Shown: positions 49,537 to 58,322, counted from the stretch's first letter. The stretch: 64,000 nucleotides of DNA from Mycolicibacterium rhodesiae (GCF_002086695.1 NZ_MVIH01000018.1:25103-89102); one strand, 5' to 3'. Notes: generated by a model not told the origin, from the sequence alone. Program-made: numbers and translations.

Positions 49537-50352
49537 CTAATTCCCCTGACCTTTCGCGCTGGGCAGGCCGGCGTCGACGGCCGCACCCAGGAGTCCGAGG
49601 TCGGTCCCCAGATCGGCGGCGGTTGCGCGGACGACGGCGACGTCCTTGCCGATGAATTCGCCGACGGCAGCGATGAATCCGCTCGCTGAGCCGACACGCG
49701 CGATCGAATCCAGAGCCCGGCTGGTGCCGCTGCCGTGGGGGAGCGCGCGAAGCAGAGTGGTTTCGTCGACACCGAGGCGATCGGCAAGCCCGACCGCCTC
49801 CGCCACGATGCCGATCTGCGCGGCGAACAGCGCGTTGTTGATCAACTTGACCCGCTGACCGAACCCCGTCGGTCCGACGTGCAGCACCGGGTCGGCATAG
49901 CTGGCCAGCAGCGGCCGGGCTCGCTGCACCGCCTCGTCGTCGCCGCCGACGAACACCGTCACCGTGCCGGCGGCGATGTCGTGCGGTCCGCCGCTCACCG
50001 GTGCGTCGAGCACGCCGATGCCGGCGTCGCAGGCCCGCGCGGCGATCGCTTCGGCGGTGCGCGGATTACCCGTCGTGTGCAGGATCAGCACCGAGCCCGG
50101 GGGCATGGCACCCAACAGGTCGTCGGCAAGGACGATCTGGCGCACCTGCTCGTCGGTGAAGACACAGAGGACCACCGCGTCAGCGTCGCGGGCCACGTCG
50201 GTGGCGCTGCCGACTGCGATGGCGCCCAATTCCGTTGCTGAGGACCGCTTCTCGGGAGTCCGGCCGAGCACGGTGACGTGGTGGCCTGCGTCGGCCAGCC
50301 GCCGCACCATGGGTGCGCCCATCCGGCCCGCACCGATGAAGCCCACCTTCAC
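49537..50352 (-). CDS. HIBADH-type NAD(P)-dependent dehydrogenase (copy 1)
   Basis: A 271-residue 3-hydroxyisobutyrate-dehydrogenase-family enzyme. The N-terminal GFIGAGRMGAPMVRRLADAG is the dinucleotide fold; LDAPVSGGPHDIAAGTVTV is the substrate motif; the catalytic lysine is in GFGQRVKLINNALFAAQ. GTG 50352 overlaps the stop of copy 2 by four bases. Oxidises a beta-hydroxy acid or reduces a semialdehyde. It is the last gene of a six-gene minus-strand operon. Confidence 0.87.
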   Translation of the reverse strand: MKVGFIGAGRMGAPMVRRLADAGHHVTVLGRTPEKRSSATELGAIAVGSATDVARDADAVVLCVFTDEQVRQIVLADDLLGAMPPGSVLILHTTGNPRTAEAIAARACDAGIGVLDAPVSGGPHDIAAGTVTVFVGGDDEAVQRARPLLASYADPVLHVGPTGFGQRVKLINNALFAAQIGIVAEAVGLADRLGVDETTLLRALPHGSGTSRALDSIARVGSASGFIAAVGEFIGKDVAVVRATAADLGTDLGLLGAAVDAGLPSAKGQGN

Positions 50353-51167
50353 CGTGGATTGTCCATCAACCTCAGTGCGGCATCGGCGGCGTCCAGCACC
50401 GCGCCAGGCACGGCGCCCGCTTTGTCGGCAATGCCCGCGATCAGGCTGACATCCTTGTGCAGCAGCCCCGCGGCGACCTGCTTGAGGATGTCCAGGCTGC
50501 CGCCGAAGCGGGCCACGCTGCCCAGTGCGAAGCTGTTGGCCGACCCCCGGGTGATGACCTCCGACAAGCTCTCGGGTGTGATGCCCAGTGCCGCACCGAG
50601 ATCCAGTGCGGTCTTGGCCGTTGCGATGTTCGCGGTGAACAACAGGTTGTTCAGCAGCTTGGTGACCTGGCCGGAGCCGATGTCCCCGAGGTGCACGATC
50701 GGGTCGGCGTAGGTGGCGAACACCGGGCGGACCTTCTCCACGATGGCGTCCTCACCGCCGACCATCACGAGCAGCTTTCCTTCTTCGGCCGCCGGGCCAC
50801 CGCCGCTGACCGGGGCATCGATGACCGAGACTCCCTGAGCTGCGGCCTGCTCGGCCAACTGACGGCAGGTGTCGGGATGAACGGTGGCATGCACCGCGAT
50901 GATGCCGCCGGGCTGCAGTCCGGACAGCACGCCGCCGTCACCGGTTGCCACTTCGAGCACGTCGGCGTCACCGACCACACACAGGCACACCAGGTCACTT
51001 TTGGCGGCCAGCTCCTGCGGTGAGGCCGCGACCGTGGCCGCGGTCTCGGCGAAGGGTTCCACCGATGCGGCGCGCCGAGCCCACAGTGTGAGCGGGTAGC
51101 CGCCCTCGACGATCCGGCGTGCCATGGGTGCGCCTTGGCTGCCCAGCCCGATGAATCCGACGCGCAT
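50349..51167 (-). CDS. HIBADH-type NAD(P)-dependent dehydrogenase (copy 2)
   Basis: A 272-residue relative of copy 1: MRVGFIGLGSQGAPMARRIV, VIDAPVSGGGPAAEEGKLLV and the catalytic lysine in GSGQVTKLLNNLLFTAN. The two differ along the whole length, so this is an old duplication, and they may form a heteromer or act on different stereoisomers. The ATG shares one base with the stop of the upstream hydrolase gene. Part of the six-gene operon beginning at 55273. Confidence 0.87.
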   Translation of the reverse strand: MRVGFIGLGSQGAPMARRIVEGGYPLTLWARRAASVEPFAETAATVAASPQELAAKSDLVCLCVVGDADVLEVATGDGGVLSGLQPGGIIAVHATVHPDTCRQLAEQAAAQGVSVIDAPVSGGGPAAEEGKLLVMVGGEDAIVEKVRPVFATYADPIVHLGDIGSGQVTKLLNNLLFTANIATAKTALDLGAALGITPESLSEVITRGSANSFALGSVARFGGSLDILKQVAAGLLHKDVSLIAGIADKAGAVPGAVLDAADAALRLMDNPR

Positions 51168-52036
51168 TAGCCGGCCTCTCTGTCCATGTCGGCGGTGATG
51201 CAGTGTGTGAAGAATGACAAGACACTCGAATGATATTGCGCCGCAGTAACACCCAGACTCAGATTGTGGCCTGCGCCGTTCTGGTGGTGGATCTCCACGC
51301 TCGCCGACGAGCCGAACAGTGCCGCGATGTCGGCCAGCGCTTCGGGCGTCGAGTCCCACACTCGTTCGTGCTCGGCGGCGGTGAAGCGCACCGGCGCGGC
51401 GACTTGACCGGCAAGCGCCGGGAAATCACGGCCGGCCCAGTGGGTCGAGATCTCCGCCTCCTGCGGGGGCGCGCCGGCGGAGCCGACGGCGTTGATCACG
51501 TCGGCGGGGTAGAGCTCTTCGGGCGCCCAGATCAGCTCCCGCAGGCCGGCGGGTCGGTGGGTCGGTGTTGCCTGCTTGAGAATGGCTTTGGCAGCGGGAT
51601 ATTGGCGCAATCCGGTGCCGGCCAGCTCGACGCCCAGCAGGTCGCGACTGCGCTCGGCGACGGCCATCCGCAACGCGAGTTCGCAGCCGTTGGAATGCGC
51701 CAGGATGAACAGGCCCGCGCCACGTTCTCGCTTACCGAGCATGGCGTCGGCGGCCCCATAGGCCAACTCGACGCGGCGTTGGGGTTCCCACATCGAATCG
51801 GAGTAGGGCGCCGACGCCCCGTAGCCCGGCCGGTCGAGGGCCACCGCGCTGAAACCCGCTGCGGCCGCGGCCCGTAAGAATGACAGCTCGGGGTGATTGG
51901 GGCAGTCGAAGTATGCCGCCGAGGACGCCCCGCCGTGCAGGGCGATGACGACTCCCTGCGGATCCGCCGCCTCGGCGAACAAGCCCGACATCGGGATCCC
52001 GTCGACGGGGACCACCCTGCGCACGGGTGCTGTCAT
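51167..52036 (-). CDS. Alpha/beta-hydrolase
   Basis: A 289-residue serine hydrolase. ALHGGASSAAYFD carries the oxyanion region, FSAVALDRPGYGASAPYSD follows strand 4, and the nucleophile elbow is FILAHSNGCELAL (Ser in the HSNG form). HNLSLG near the C-terminus provides the catalytic histidine. No signal peptide. The ATG overlaps the stop of the DUF35/Ltp2-like gene by four bases. It could hydrolyse a C-C bond, lactone or thioester in the pathway. Confidence 0.85.
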   Translation of the reverse strand: MTAPVRRVVPVDGIPMSGLFAEAADPQGVVIALHGGASSAAYFDCPNHPELSFLRAAAAAGFSAVALDRPGYGASAPYSDSMWEPQRRVELAYGAADAMLGKRERGAGLFILAHSNGCELALRMAVAERSRDLLGVELAGTGLRQYPAAKAILKQATPTHRPAGLRELIWAPEELYPADVINAVGSAGAPPQEAEISTHWAGRDFPALAGQVAAPVRFTAAEHERVWDSTPEALADIAALFGSSASVEIHHQNGAGHNLSLGVTAAQYHSSVLSFFTHCITADMDREAG

Positions 52037-53679
52037 GAATCGACTCGCATCAGCAGCACGCCGCTCGGTGTCAGCCCGCCGCTGCTCGCCACCGCGACGC
52101 GGGCGCCTGCGACCTGCCGATCGCCGGCCTCGCCGCGCAACTGGCTGACCGCCTCGTGGATCAGGCCCATGCCGTGGGTTCGGCCGTGGGAGAGCTGGCC
52201 GCCGTGGGTGTTCAACGGAAGCACACCGTCGCGGGCGATGTTGGCACCGCCGTCCAGAAAATCCTTCGCCTCGCCGATGCCGCAGAAGCCGAGCGCCTCG
52301 AGCCACGACAAACAGTTGAAGGTGAACCCGTCATACAGCTCGGCGACGTCGACATCGCTGGGACGCAGGGAGGTTCGCGTCCACAGATGCGCCGACTGGC
52401 CCAGCACCTGCGGCTCGTGGGTCAGCGTGGTCTGATCCCAGTCGGTGCGTTCGACGATCTGGGTGCCGACCGCCTCGAACAACACCGGCGGCTTGGGCAG
52501 GTCGCGGGCGGTCTCCACGGCGGAGACGATCACGGCGACCGCGCCGTCACAGGGCACATCGCAGTCGTAGAGCCCGAACGGCGTGGTGATCGGCCGCGCC
52601 GACAGGTAGTCCTCCATCGTCATCGGGTCACGGTAGATGGCGGTCGGATTCAGCGCGGCGTTGGTCCGCTGATTGATCGCGATCCAGCCCAGCGTCTCGC
52701 GGGTGGTGCCGTACCGGGCGAAGTGCCGTTGGGCGTTGAGCGCCAACGTATGTGCGGCCGACGTCGCGCCGAACGGCATCTGCCAGCTGCTGGTGCGCGC
52801 CCCGCCGGGCGGCGCCATCTTGCCCTGCTTGAGCAGCTCCTGGAAGGTCGACTCCCACAGCGTCCGGAAGCACAGCACGTGCCGGGCCATCCCGGTGGCG
52901 ACGGCCATCATCGCCGCGATGATGGAGCCGCCAGGGCCGAAGGTGTCCATCCCACCGTTGATCCACGTCGGGCGCAGCCCCAGCGCGCTCTCCAACGCGG
53001 TCACCCCACCTTCGCCCATGCCGGCGATGTCGAGGCCAGGGTAGGTGGACAACCCGTCGATATCGGCGAACGTCAGGCCGGCATCGGCGACCGCGGCTTC
53101 GCAGGCCTCGACGGTCAACGACAGTGGGTTCACCATCAGGCGGCGCCCCAGCCGTGATGCGCCGATCCCGGTGATCGCCGACCGCTCCTCGAACTTGGTG
53201 CTGGTCAGCGGCGGCCGGACATGTTTGGCGAAGTCCTGCGGCGCGATCTCGTCGGCAGGCTGCTCGGCGATCTGTTTCGGAGTCACCGGACGGAACAGCG
53301 GCAGATACACGTCGTCGTTCTGCTCGAACACGACTTCGACGAGCTGGCCGAGTTCGAGATCGGCGGGGTCGACGTCGATGATGTTGGTGGTCAAACGGAC
53401 TCGTGGATCCTCCTGAATCGCCACCTGGGCCACCACGTAGGGCGCGGGCAAACCCGGGATGCTGAACCGCTGGTTGACGGTGAACGCCGACAGCACCGCC
53501 TTGCCGCTGACCGGCCGCGCTTTGAGGTCGTGGCTTCCGCAGTACCGGCACACGGGCTGCGGCGGATGGATCAGCGAGCAACACCCTTGGCACTCCTGGA
53601 TGCGCAGGGTGCCGTCGGCTCCCGCGGTCCAGAAGAACTCGTTCTCGCCGGTGACCTGAGGCAGCGGGGCGCGGGTCAC
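52033..53679 (-). CDS. DUF35 zinc-ribbon/OB domain fused to Ltp2-like thiolase fold
   Basis: A 548-residue fusion. Residues 1-155 are a DUF35 domain: a zinc ribbon with Cys30-x2-Cys33 and Cys44-x2-Cys47, then an OB fold (FRPVTPKQIAEQ linker). Residues 165-548 are a thiolase-fold domain (ITGIGASRLGRRLMVNPLSL; VACEAAVADAGL-type start; LNTHGGQLSHGRTHGMGLIH end). The spot where thiolases have the nucleophilic Cys reads MDTFGPGGSIIAAM, without Cys. In steroid side-chain degradation a DUF35 protein and Ltp2 form a retro-aldolase; here both are one chain. Carbon-carbon cleavage of a hydroxyacyl-CoA is the best guess. Confidence 0.85.
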   Translation of the reverse strand: MTRAPLPQVTGENEFFWTAGADGTLRIQECQGCCSLIHPPQPVCRYCGSHDLKARPVSGKAVLSAFTVNQRFSIPGLPAPYVVAQVAIQEDPRVRLTTNIIDVDPADLELGQLVEVVFEQNDDVYLPLFRPVTPKQIAEQPADEIAPQDFAKHVRPPLTSTKFEERSAITGIGASRLGRRLMVNPLSLTVEACEAAVADAGLTFADIDGLSTYPGLDIAGMGEGGVTALESALGLRPTWINGGMDTFGPGGSIIAAMMAVATGMARHVLCFRTLWESTFQELLKQGKMAPPGGARTSSWQMPFGATSAAHTLALNAQRHFARYGTTRETLGWIAINQRTNAALNPTAIYRDPMTMEDYLSARPITTPFGLYDCDVPCDGAVAVIVSAVETARDLPKPPVLFEAVGTQIVERTDWDQTTLTHEPQVLGQSAHLWTRTSLRPSDVDVAELYDGFTFNCLSWLEALGFCGIGEAKDFLDGGANIARDGVLPLNTHGGQLSHGRTHGMGLIHEAVSQLRGEAGDRQVAGARVAVASSGGLTPSGVLLMRVDS

Positions 53680-53969
53680 TGGGCGTAGCCCCAGCGGGCC
53701 TCGAAGACCGGTGATTCGTCGGCCGGTGTGCCCGCAGGCCTGGTCCCGCCGTCGAACTCGTCGTCGCTGATCTCGATGATCGCGTGCACCGGGCAGTCGA
53801 ACAGCGCTCGCAGGACATCGTCGCGATCGGTCTCGGCCACCCTGCCGTCCCCGACCAGCGACGCATAGCCCCAGTCGTCGAGCGAAAAGTGCCTGGGCGC
53901 GTGCTTGGCGCAGGCGCCGAAGCCGTCACAGAGCGTCCGGTCCAACCGAATTCGGATCTCACCGCTCAT
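53676..53969 (-). CDS. Ferredoxin (3Fe-4S or 4Fe-4S type)
   Basis: A 97-residue ferredoxin: IRIRLDRTLCDGFGACAKHA with spaced cysteines, and the later FDCPVHAIIEI. As in the P450 ferredoxin, one expected cysteine is absent (CDGFGAC), pointing to a [3Fe-4S] cluster. It has a C-terminal tail of about 30 residues with unusual VFEARWGYAQ. It overlaps both neighbours by four bases and lies directly after the NuoF-like gene, which may reduce it. Confidence 0.88.
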   Translation of the reverse strand: MSGEIRIRLDRTLCDGFGACAKHAPRHFSLDDWGYASLVGDGRVAETDRDDVLRALFDCPVHAIIEISDDEFDGGTRPAGTPADESPVFEARWGYAQ

Positions 53970-55273
53970 GGGTGCGTCACCGCCTCAACCTCGTAGGGAC
54001 GCTGGGCGCTGAATCGGCTCGCCCCGCACGGATCGCAGGCGCCGGCCAGATGTTCTTCGACAATCGCGGGAAAATGCTTGAGCAGGCTGCCCGCTACATT
54101 GGCCGCGCCGTCGAGGGTGGCGCAGGCACCCCGGCCGCGCAGCACAACTGACCAGCGTTCCAGACGGGCCACGTCGTCGGCGGTGGCTGCGCCGTCGCGC
54201 AGCGCTCCTGCGGCCGCGGCCATTGCCGCCGTGCCGTTGAAGCACGACCCGCACTGCCCGGCGTTCTCCCGGTCGAAGTAGGCGAGCACCGCCGCCGCGA
54301 CGGCCACCGGACAGTCGTCGGTCAGAACCGCCACCGCGCCACAACCCAGGCCGCATCCGAGCTCGCGGAACGTCTCGTGATCCAAGGTGGTGTCGAGCAC
54401 TTCGCGATTCAACAACCCGGCGAAGTATCCGCCCATCAAGGCGCCCTGCACCGAGTCCGGCGAAACACCGTGTAGGGCAAGCAGATCGCGGAACGGCATG
54501 CCGTGGGGCACCTCGTAGAGGGCCGGCGGCCGTCCGGCGCCGGTGATCGTCATCAGGAAGGTGCCCGGCGAGGCCGCCGTACCTGCCGACCGGAATGCCG
54601 CGGCGCCGTTGCGTCGGAGATAGGGCAGGTTCGCCAGCGTCTCGACGTTGCTCACCAGAGTGGGATGTCCTGCGACGCCGTGCTGGAACGGCCGTGGCGG
54701 CTTGTCGGTCGGTTTGGCCGGCCCGCCGTTGACGGCGCGGACCGCAGCGGTTTCCTCACCGGCCACGTAACCGGCGGCTACTGTGACGATCGAAATCTGA
54801 AGGCCGCCAAGCGTATCGAAGCCTACTTCGCTGAGCGCGTCGTCGACGGCGCGCGCCGCGTCGAGATCGGAGACGTAGACGTAGGCGTGCTGGGCGCCGA
54901 CCAGGCGGGCGGCCAGTCGCACGCCGTCGAGCACCAGGTGCGGACGGTGGCGCAATAGCCAGCGGTCCTTCACTGACGCGGGCTCGCCTTCTTCGCCGTT
55001 GGCCAGCACGACGGTGTCATGGCCGCGGGTGTGCGCGGCGCGCACTGTGCGCAGTTTGACCGCCAGCGGGAAGGCGGCGCCCCCGCGACCGAGCAAGCCC
55101 GAGCCCTCCACCTCGGCGAGCAGGCTCTCGGCGCTGTCCAACGGCGAGTATCCGCCGACGGACATGTACGCGCTCATGCTCTCCACCGTTGCGGGCAGTC
55201 GCAACAGCCGCGGGGTGATTCCCGGTGCGCAGGCGACGGTCAAGGCTGTGCCCGGGGGTGCGGTGGCATTCAT
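53966..55273 (-). CDS. Stand-alone NuoF-like NADH/FMN iron-sulfur flavoprotein
   Basis: A 435-residue homologue of the 51-kDa (NuoF) subunit of complex I, without NuoE or NuoG nearby. The FMN site is LLGRGGAAFPLAVK, the NADH site ANGEEGEPASVKDR, followed by an SLBB-type region. The N3 cluster motif, normally ESCGxCxPC, reads ENAGQCGSC: the first Cys is Ala338, leaving Cys341, Cys344 and Cys384. Extra cysteines (307, 311, 413, 416) occur. It probably takes electrons from NADH to the adjacent ferredoxin and so to the P450 or Rieske oxygenase. First gene of a six-gene operon; AGAGGTGA precedes the ATG. Confidence 0.85.
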   Translation of the reverse strand: MNATAPPGTALTVACAPGITPRLLRLPATVESMSAYMSVGGYSPLDSAESLLAEVEGSGLLGRGGAAFPLAVKLRTVRAAHTRGHDTVVLANGEEGEPASVKDRWLLRHRPHLVLDGVRLAARLVGAQHAYVYVSDLDAARAVDDALSEVGFDTLGGLQISIVTVAAGYVAGEETAAVRAVNGGPAKPTDKPPRPFQHGVAGHPTLVSNVETLANLPYLRRNGAAAFRSAGTAASPGTFLMTITGAGRPPALYEVPHGMPFRDLLALHGVSPDSVQGALMGGYFAGLLNREVLDTTLDHETFRELGCGLGCGAVAVLTDDCPVAVAAAVLAYFDRENAGQCGSCFNGTAAMAAAAGALRDGAATADDVARLERWSVVLRGRGACATLDGAANVAGSLLKHFPAIVEEHLAGACDPCGASRFSAQRPYEVEAVTHP

Positions 55274-55313
55274 CGGTCACCTCTTCTGATTCGGGCACCC
55301 GGCGCGAGATCGC

Positions 55314-55319
55314 TAGGCT
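55314..55319 (+). promoter_or_regulatory. -10 box for leaderless transcript
   Basis: TAGGCT on the plus strand is followed by seven bases and the ATG at 55327, predicting a leaderless mRNA for the 157-residue protein gene. Confidence 0.45.
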
Positions 55320-55326
55320 GAGGCCC

Positions 55327-55800
55327 ATGAGAACGGCGGTGGTGCGTGTCGATGTCGACCCGGCCGGTGAGCTGACGCCGGCGCAGCTCGCCGAGGGGGT
55401 AACGGCGCTGCGCACGCTCGCCGATGACAGCGGTGTGACCGTGGTCGACAACAACCTGGCTGCGATGCCGCGCGGCCGCAGGGAGGCCGAACTGCTGATC
55501 GGCAACGCCTCGCCAGCCGATCTGACGACGGTCGGTGTCACCTTGTGCGCCAAGGCATTCGGCACCGAACCGGTGATCGGTGTGGTTACCTACGTCAGCC
55601 GCGGGACCGACGAGGATGCGCACGGGGTGCTGGCGGGGTTCGGCCTGCGCGGTGAGATCGCCCGAATCGCGGGCGACGACGGCTACGACATTCTGGACGT
55701 CACGCTGAGCAAGGCCGACATGGCGCGCATCCCGGAGAGCCGGGTGCACACCGCGTTGGAGGCGTCGACCAACTGCGAGATCCACATCCACCTGGTCTGA
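55327..55800 (+). CDS. Conserved hypothetical protein, 157 residues
   Basis: A soluble alpha/beta protein: MRTAVVRVDVDPAGELTPAQ, VTVVDNNLAAMPRGRREAEL, CAKAFGTEPVIGVVTYVSRG, then HTALEASTNCEIHIHLV. I do not recognise a named family. It is the only plus-strand gene between two minus-strand operons and is divergent from the NuoF-like gene. The leaderless -10 box sets the ATG. Codon use is typical of the neighbours. Confidence 0.7.
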   Translation: MRTAVVRVDVDPAGELTPAQLAEGVTALRTLADDSGVTVVDNNLAAMPRGRREAELLIGNASPADLTTVGVTLCAKAFGTEPVIGVVTYVSRGTDEDAHGVLAGFGLRGEIARIAGDDGYDILDVTLSKADMARIPESRVHTALEASTNCEIHIHLV

Positions 55801-55814
55801 GTACCACCGGATGC

Positions 55815-56756
55815 TCATCGGCCCAGGAAGTCCAGAATGGCCGGGGCCGCCTGCACCCAGGTGTCGAACATGTTGAAGTGTTTGACCTTTCCGGATGCAC
55901 GGTCCTCACCGGCGCGCTCCCAGGCATCCTCCGGCCACGGCGGATCGATGAGCGTGGAACCCTTGATGAGGCAGTTCACCTCGAGTGAGGTGCGCTTGGG
56001 GTGGTCCCAATCGTTCTCGCCGCCGCGAATGATCAGGGTCGGCACCTTGATGTCGCCGAAGAACTCGTCGTCGACGCCGGGGATCGCCTGACCGGGCTTG
56101 GGCACGAACGCGTTGAGCCAGCGCAGCATGACCCGGAGGAACTCGTCGGAGTCCATCGCAAGGATGCGCTCTTTGTTCACCGGGTTCTCGGCGATGCGCT
56201 CCTTCCATTCATCTACGTGCAGAAGGCCTTTGATCCCGAGGCCCCGCACCGCGAGGATGCTGGGCACCAGATAGTAGGAGCCCAGCACGAAGCTGCCGTA
56301 GACGCCGCCGACGATGTTCCATGTCACCAGCTTGGTGGCGATCTCGGGGTACAGGATCGTGGTCAGGATAGAGTCGCGGGCGCCGCCCGAGCCGCCGGCG
56401 ATGATGCAGGGACCGATACCCAATCCGGTGATCAACCCGTGCAATGTCTCGGCGCGCATGTGGGATTCGCTCTGCCCGTAGAACTGGAGGTCGGACTTCC
56501 CGCAGTTGGGCCGGTCCCACAACAGAACCCGGTAGCCGCCCTTGACCAGCTCCTCGGCCAGCGGTCGCAAGCCCTCGATGTCCTTGCTGTACCGGCCGCC
56601 GGGCGTCAAGGCGATGAAATCACCTGTTTCGCCCAGGATCTCGTAGACGACGTTTCCGCCGTTGATGGTCATGACCTGTTCGCCGTCGCGCAACTGCGGA
56701 CCCGCGGTCACCGGCGTACTCATCCGCCGTTGATTCGCTCCGCAAGCGTCGCTCAT
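55815..56756 (-). CDS. Alpha/beta-hydrolase
   Basis: A 313-residue serine hydrolase: LTPGGRYSKDIEGLRPLAEE, RVLLWDRPNCGKSDLQF, the nucleophile elbow IIAGGSGGARDSIL (GGSGG) and an Asp/His-rich end (RGGENDWDHPKRTSLEV). The cap region contains several hydrophobic helices (GGVYGSFVLGSYYLVPSIL), which suggests a large nonpolar substrate. The ATG overlaps the Rieske-ferredoxin stop by four bases; ATG 56723 is an alternative. It may be a C-C bond (meta-cleavage-type) hydrolase. Confidence 0.83.
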   Translation of the reverse strand: MSDACGANQRRMSTPVTAGPQLRDGEQVMTINGGNVVYEILGETGDFIALTPGGRYSKDIEGLRPLAEELVKGGYRVLLWDRPNCGKSDLQFYGQSESHMRAETLHGLITGLGIGPCIIAGGSGGARDSILTTILYPEIATKLVTWNIVGGVYGSFVLGSYYLVPSILAVRGLGIKGLLHVDEWKERIAENPVNKERILAMDSDEFLRVMLRWLNAFVPKPGQAIPGVDDEFFGDIKVPTLIIRGGENDWDHPKRTSLEVNCLIKGSTLIDPPWPEDAWERAGEDRASGKVKHFNMFDTWVQAAPAILDFLGR

Positions 56757-57145
56757 GCCATCACCAGAACGTCATCGCCCACTACGCGTACCGGGTAAGT
56801 GCGGATACTCCACTCCGGTTTGACCGCCGTCGTGCCGGTCGCCAGCTCGAATCCCCACTGGTGCCAGGGGCAATAGATGTATTCGAGATCGCGCACCATC
56901 ACCGCGTCGCCCGGAACGCTCTCGTCGACGATGTTGCGCCCCCGGGGGCGTCCCGAGCACAACGGGCCGCCTTCGTGCGGGCAGTAGTTGGCGATCGCGT
57001 AGAACGTGCCGTTGACGTTGTACACCCCGACGCCATGCCGGCCGATCGGCACCAATTTGTGCGTGCCGGGGGGAATTTCGTCCACGCTGGCGACGACATG
57101 CTCTCGGCCCTGCGCGAGGCGGGGCTGTTTCTCGGGTTTGGTCAT
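56753..57145 (-). CDS. Rieske-type [2Fe-2S] ferredoxin
   Basis: A 130-residue Rieske ferredoxin: IANYCPHEGGPLCSG and IYCPWHQWGFELATG supply the two Cys and two His ligands. The rest is the usual beta sandwich. It could carry electrons to the Rieske oxygenase at 38510 or regulate the neighbouring amidohydrolases. The N-terminus (MTKPEKQPRLAQGREHVVAS) is short and charged. It lies four bases after an amidohydrolase gene. Confidence 0.9.
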   Translation of the reverse strand: MTKPEKQPRLAQGREHVVASVDEIPPGTHKLVPIGRHGVGVYNVNGTFYAIANYCPHEGGPLCSGRPRGRNIVDESVPGDAVMVRDLEYIYCPWHQWGFELATGTTAVKPEWSIRTYPVRVVGDDVLVMA

Positions 57146-57149
57146 CTGC

Positions 57150-58295
57150 TCAGAACACCCGCGTCTGACCCTCGAGGGCCGGGACGGTGTCGGGCAGGCC
57201 GTACGTCTCGATCCCGTTGCGGAACATCACCGCTTCGCGCGCATGCTCGGGCAGGTGCTTGACCAGCCAGCGCGGGTCGTCGTAGGTCCAATGCGGATAG
57301 TCGGACGAGAACAGCAGAATCTTCTCGCATTCCATCCATTCGAAGGCCCGCAGCAGTTCGGTCTTGTCCTCGGGATAGTCCAGCGGTTGGGTGGTGAACT
57401 TGATGTGGTCCTTGACGTATTCGCTGGGCTTGCGCTTGATGTCCAGCCAGGACTTGCGCGCTTCGTAGATGGCGTCCATCCGCCACATCAGCGGCAAAAT
57501 CCAGCTGAAGGCGTGCTCCACGAACACGATTCGCAAGGTGGGGAACCGGTCGAAGAGCCCGTCGAAGATCATGCTCATCACCTGGTTTGCGGCCAACAGT
57601 GAGTAGCTGACCATGAAATCGTGGTTGTAGCTGGGGAAGCCGACCGGCGGGATCGGCAGGGTCTCGAAGAAACCCCGCGACAGGTGGCAGCTGACCGGTT
57701 TGTTCGCCTTGACGGCCGCCGCCCAGATCGGGTCGTATTTCGGGTCGCCCCACGAAGGTCGCGGCTCGGCTTTGATCATCACCTGGGCCATGTATGGGTG
57801 CTCGGCCCACTTCTCGATCTCCCGGGCGCCGCCTTCAGGGTCCTCGATGGCGACCAGGATCGAACCGCGCCAGCGTTCGTGCCAGTTGGTCTTGCTGTCC
57901 AGCCAGTGCTCGGCCTGCCAGGTGTTGTGCGCGTAGGACAGCGCCGCGGTGGCTTCGGGTATCCGGCAGGGTGCGTGGGCGGGTTCGAGGATGCAGACGT
58001 CCGCGCCGGCCTCCATGATGGCCTGCCGCAGCGCGAGGTCGGGGTCGCTGCAGGCGAATTCGCCGTCATCGGGGAAGGTGTCGACGCGCATCGCGTAGGC
58101 GTGCGCGTAATCGGGAGCGTCGTAGTAGATCGTCTCGCCGACCCGATGGTTCCTGAAGTACTTGGTACGTATCGGCTCAGGGATGTACTCCTGGAGCACG
58201 CCCCGTTTGGGCACCGGGTGCACATCTGAGTCGACGCACCGGATCGCGATACGTTCGGCGGGAGCGACTCGCTCCTGGCTGTGGGCGAGAGTCAT
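57150..58295 (-). CDS. Amidohydrolase-2 family protein B
   Basis: A 381-residue Amidohydro_2-type TIM barrel. The N-terminal metal motif reads IRCVDSDVHPVPKRG: Asp replaces the first histidine of DxHxH and the second is kept. Later features are VSCHLSRGFFETLP, LRIVFVEHAFSWILPLMWRM and ILLFSSDYPHWTYDDPR with the Asp ligand. Such enzymes include metal-dependent decarboxylases and hydrolases of cyclic acids. It lies between the Rieske ferredoxin and a second homologue in one operon. Confidence 0.85.
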   Translation of the reverse strand: MTLAHSQERVAPAERIAIRCVDSDVHPVPKRGVLQEYIPEPIRTKYFRNHRVGETIYYDAPDYAHAYAMRVDTFPDDGEFACSDPDLALRQAIMEAGADVCILEPAHAPCRIPEATAALSYAHNTWQAEHWLDSKTNWHERWRGSILVAIEDPEGGAREIEKWAEHPYMAQVMIKAEPRPSWGDPKYDPIWAAAVKANKPVSCHLSRGFFETLPIPPVGFPSYNHDFMVSYSLLAANQVMSMIFDGLFDRFPTLRIVFVEHAFSWILPLMWRMDAIYEARKSWLDIKRKPSEYVKDHIKFTTQPLDYPEDKTELLRAFEWMECEKILLFSSDYPHWTYDDPRWLVKHLPEHAREAVMFRNGIETYGLPDTVPALEGQTRVF

Positions 58296-58322
58296 CGTGA
58301 TCTCCTTAGCTCTCTGTGCGAG

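Noticed and set aside
48261..49655. 464-codon plus-strand open frame opposite the P450
   Set aside because: Covers a P450 with haem and ExxR motifs; the antisense translation is compositional.
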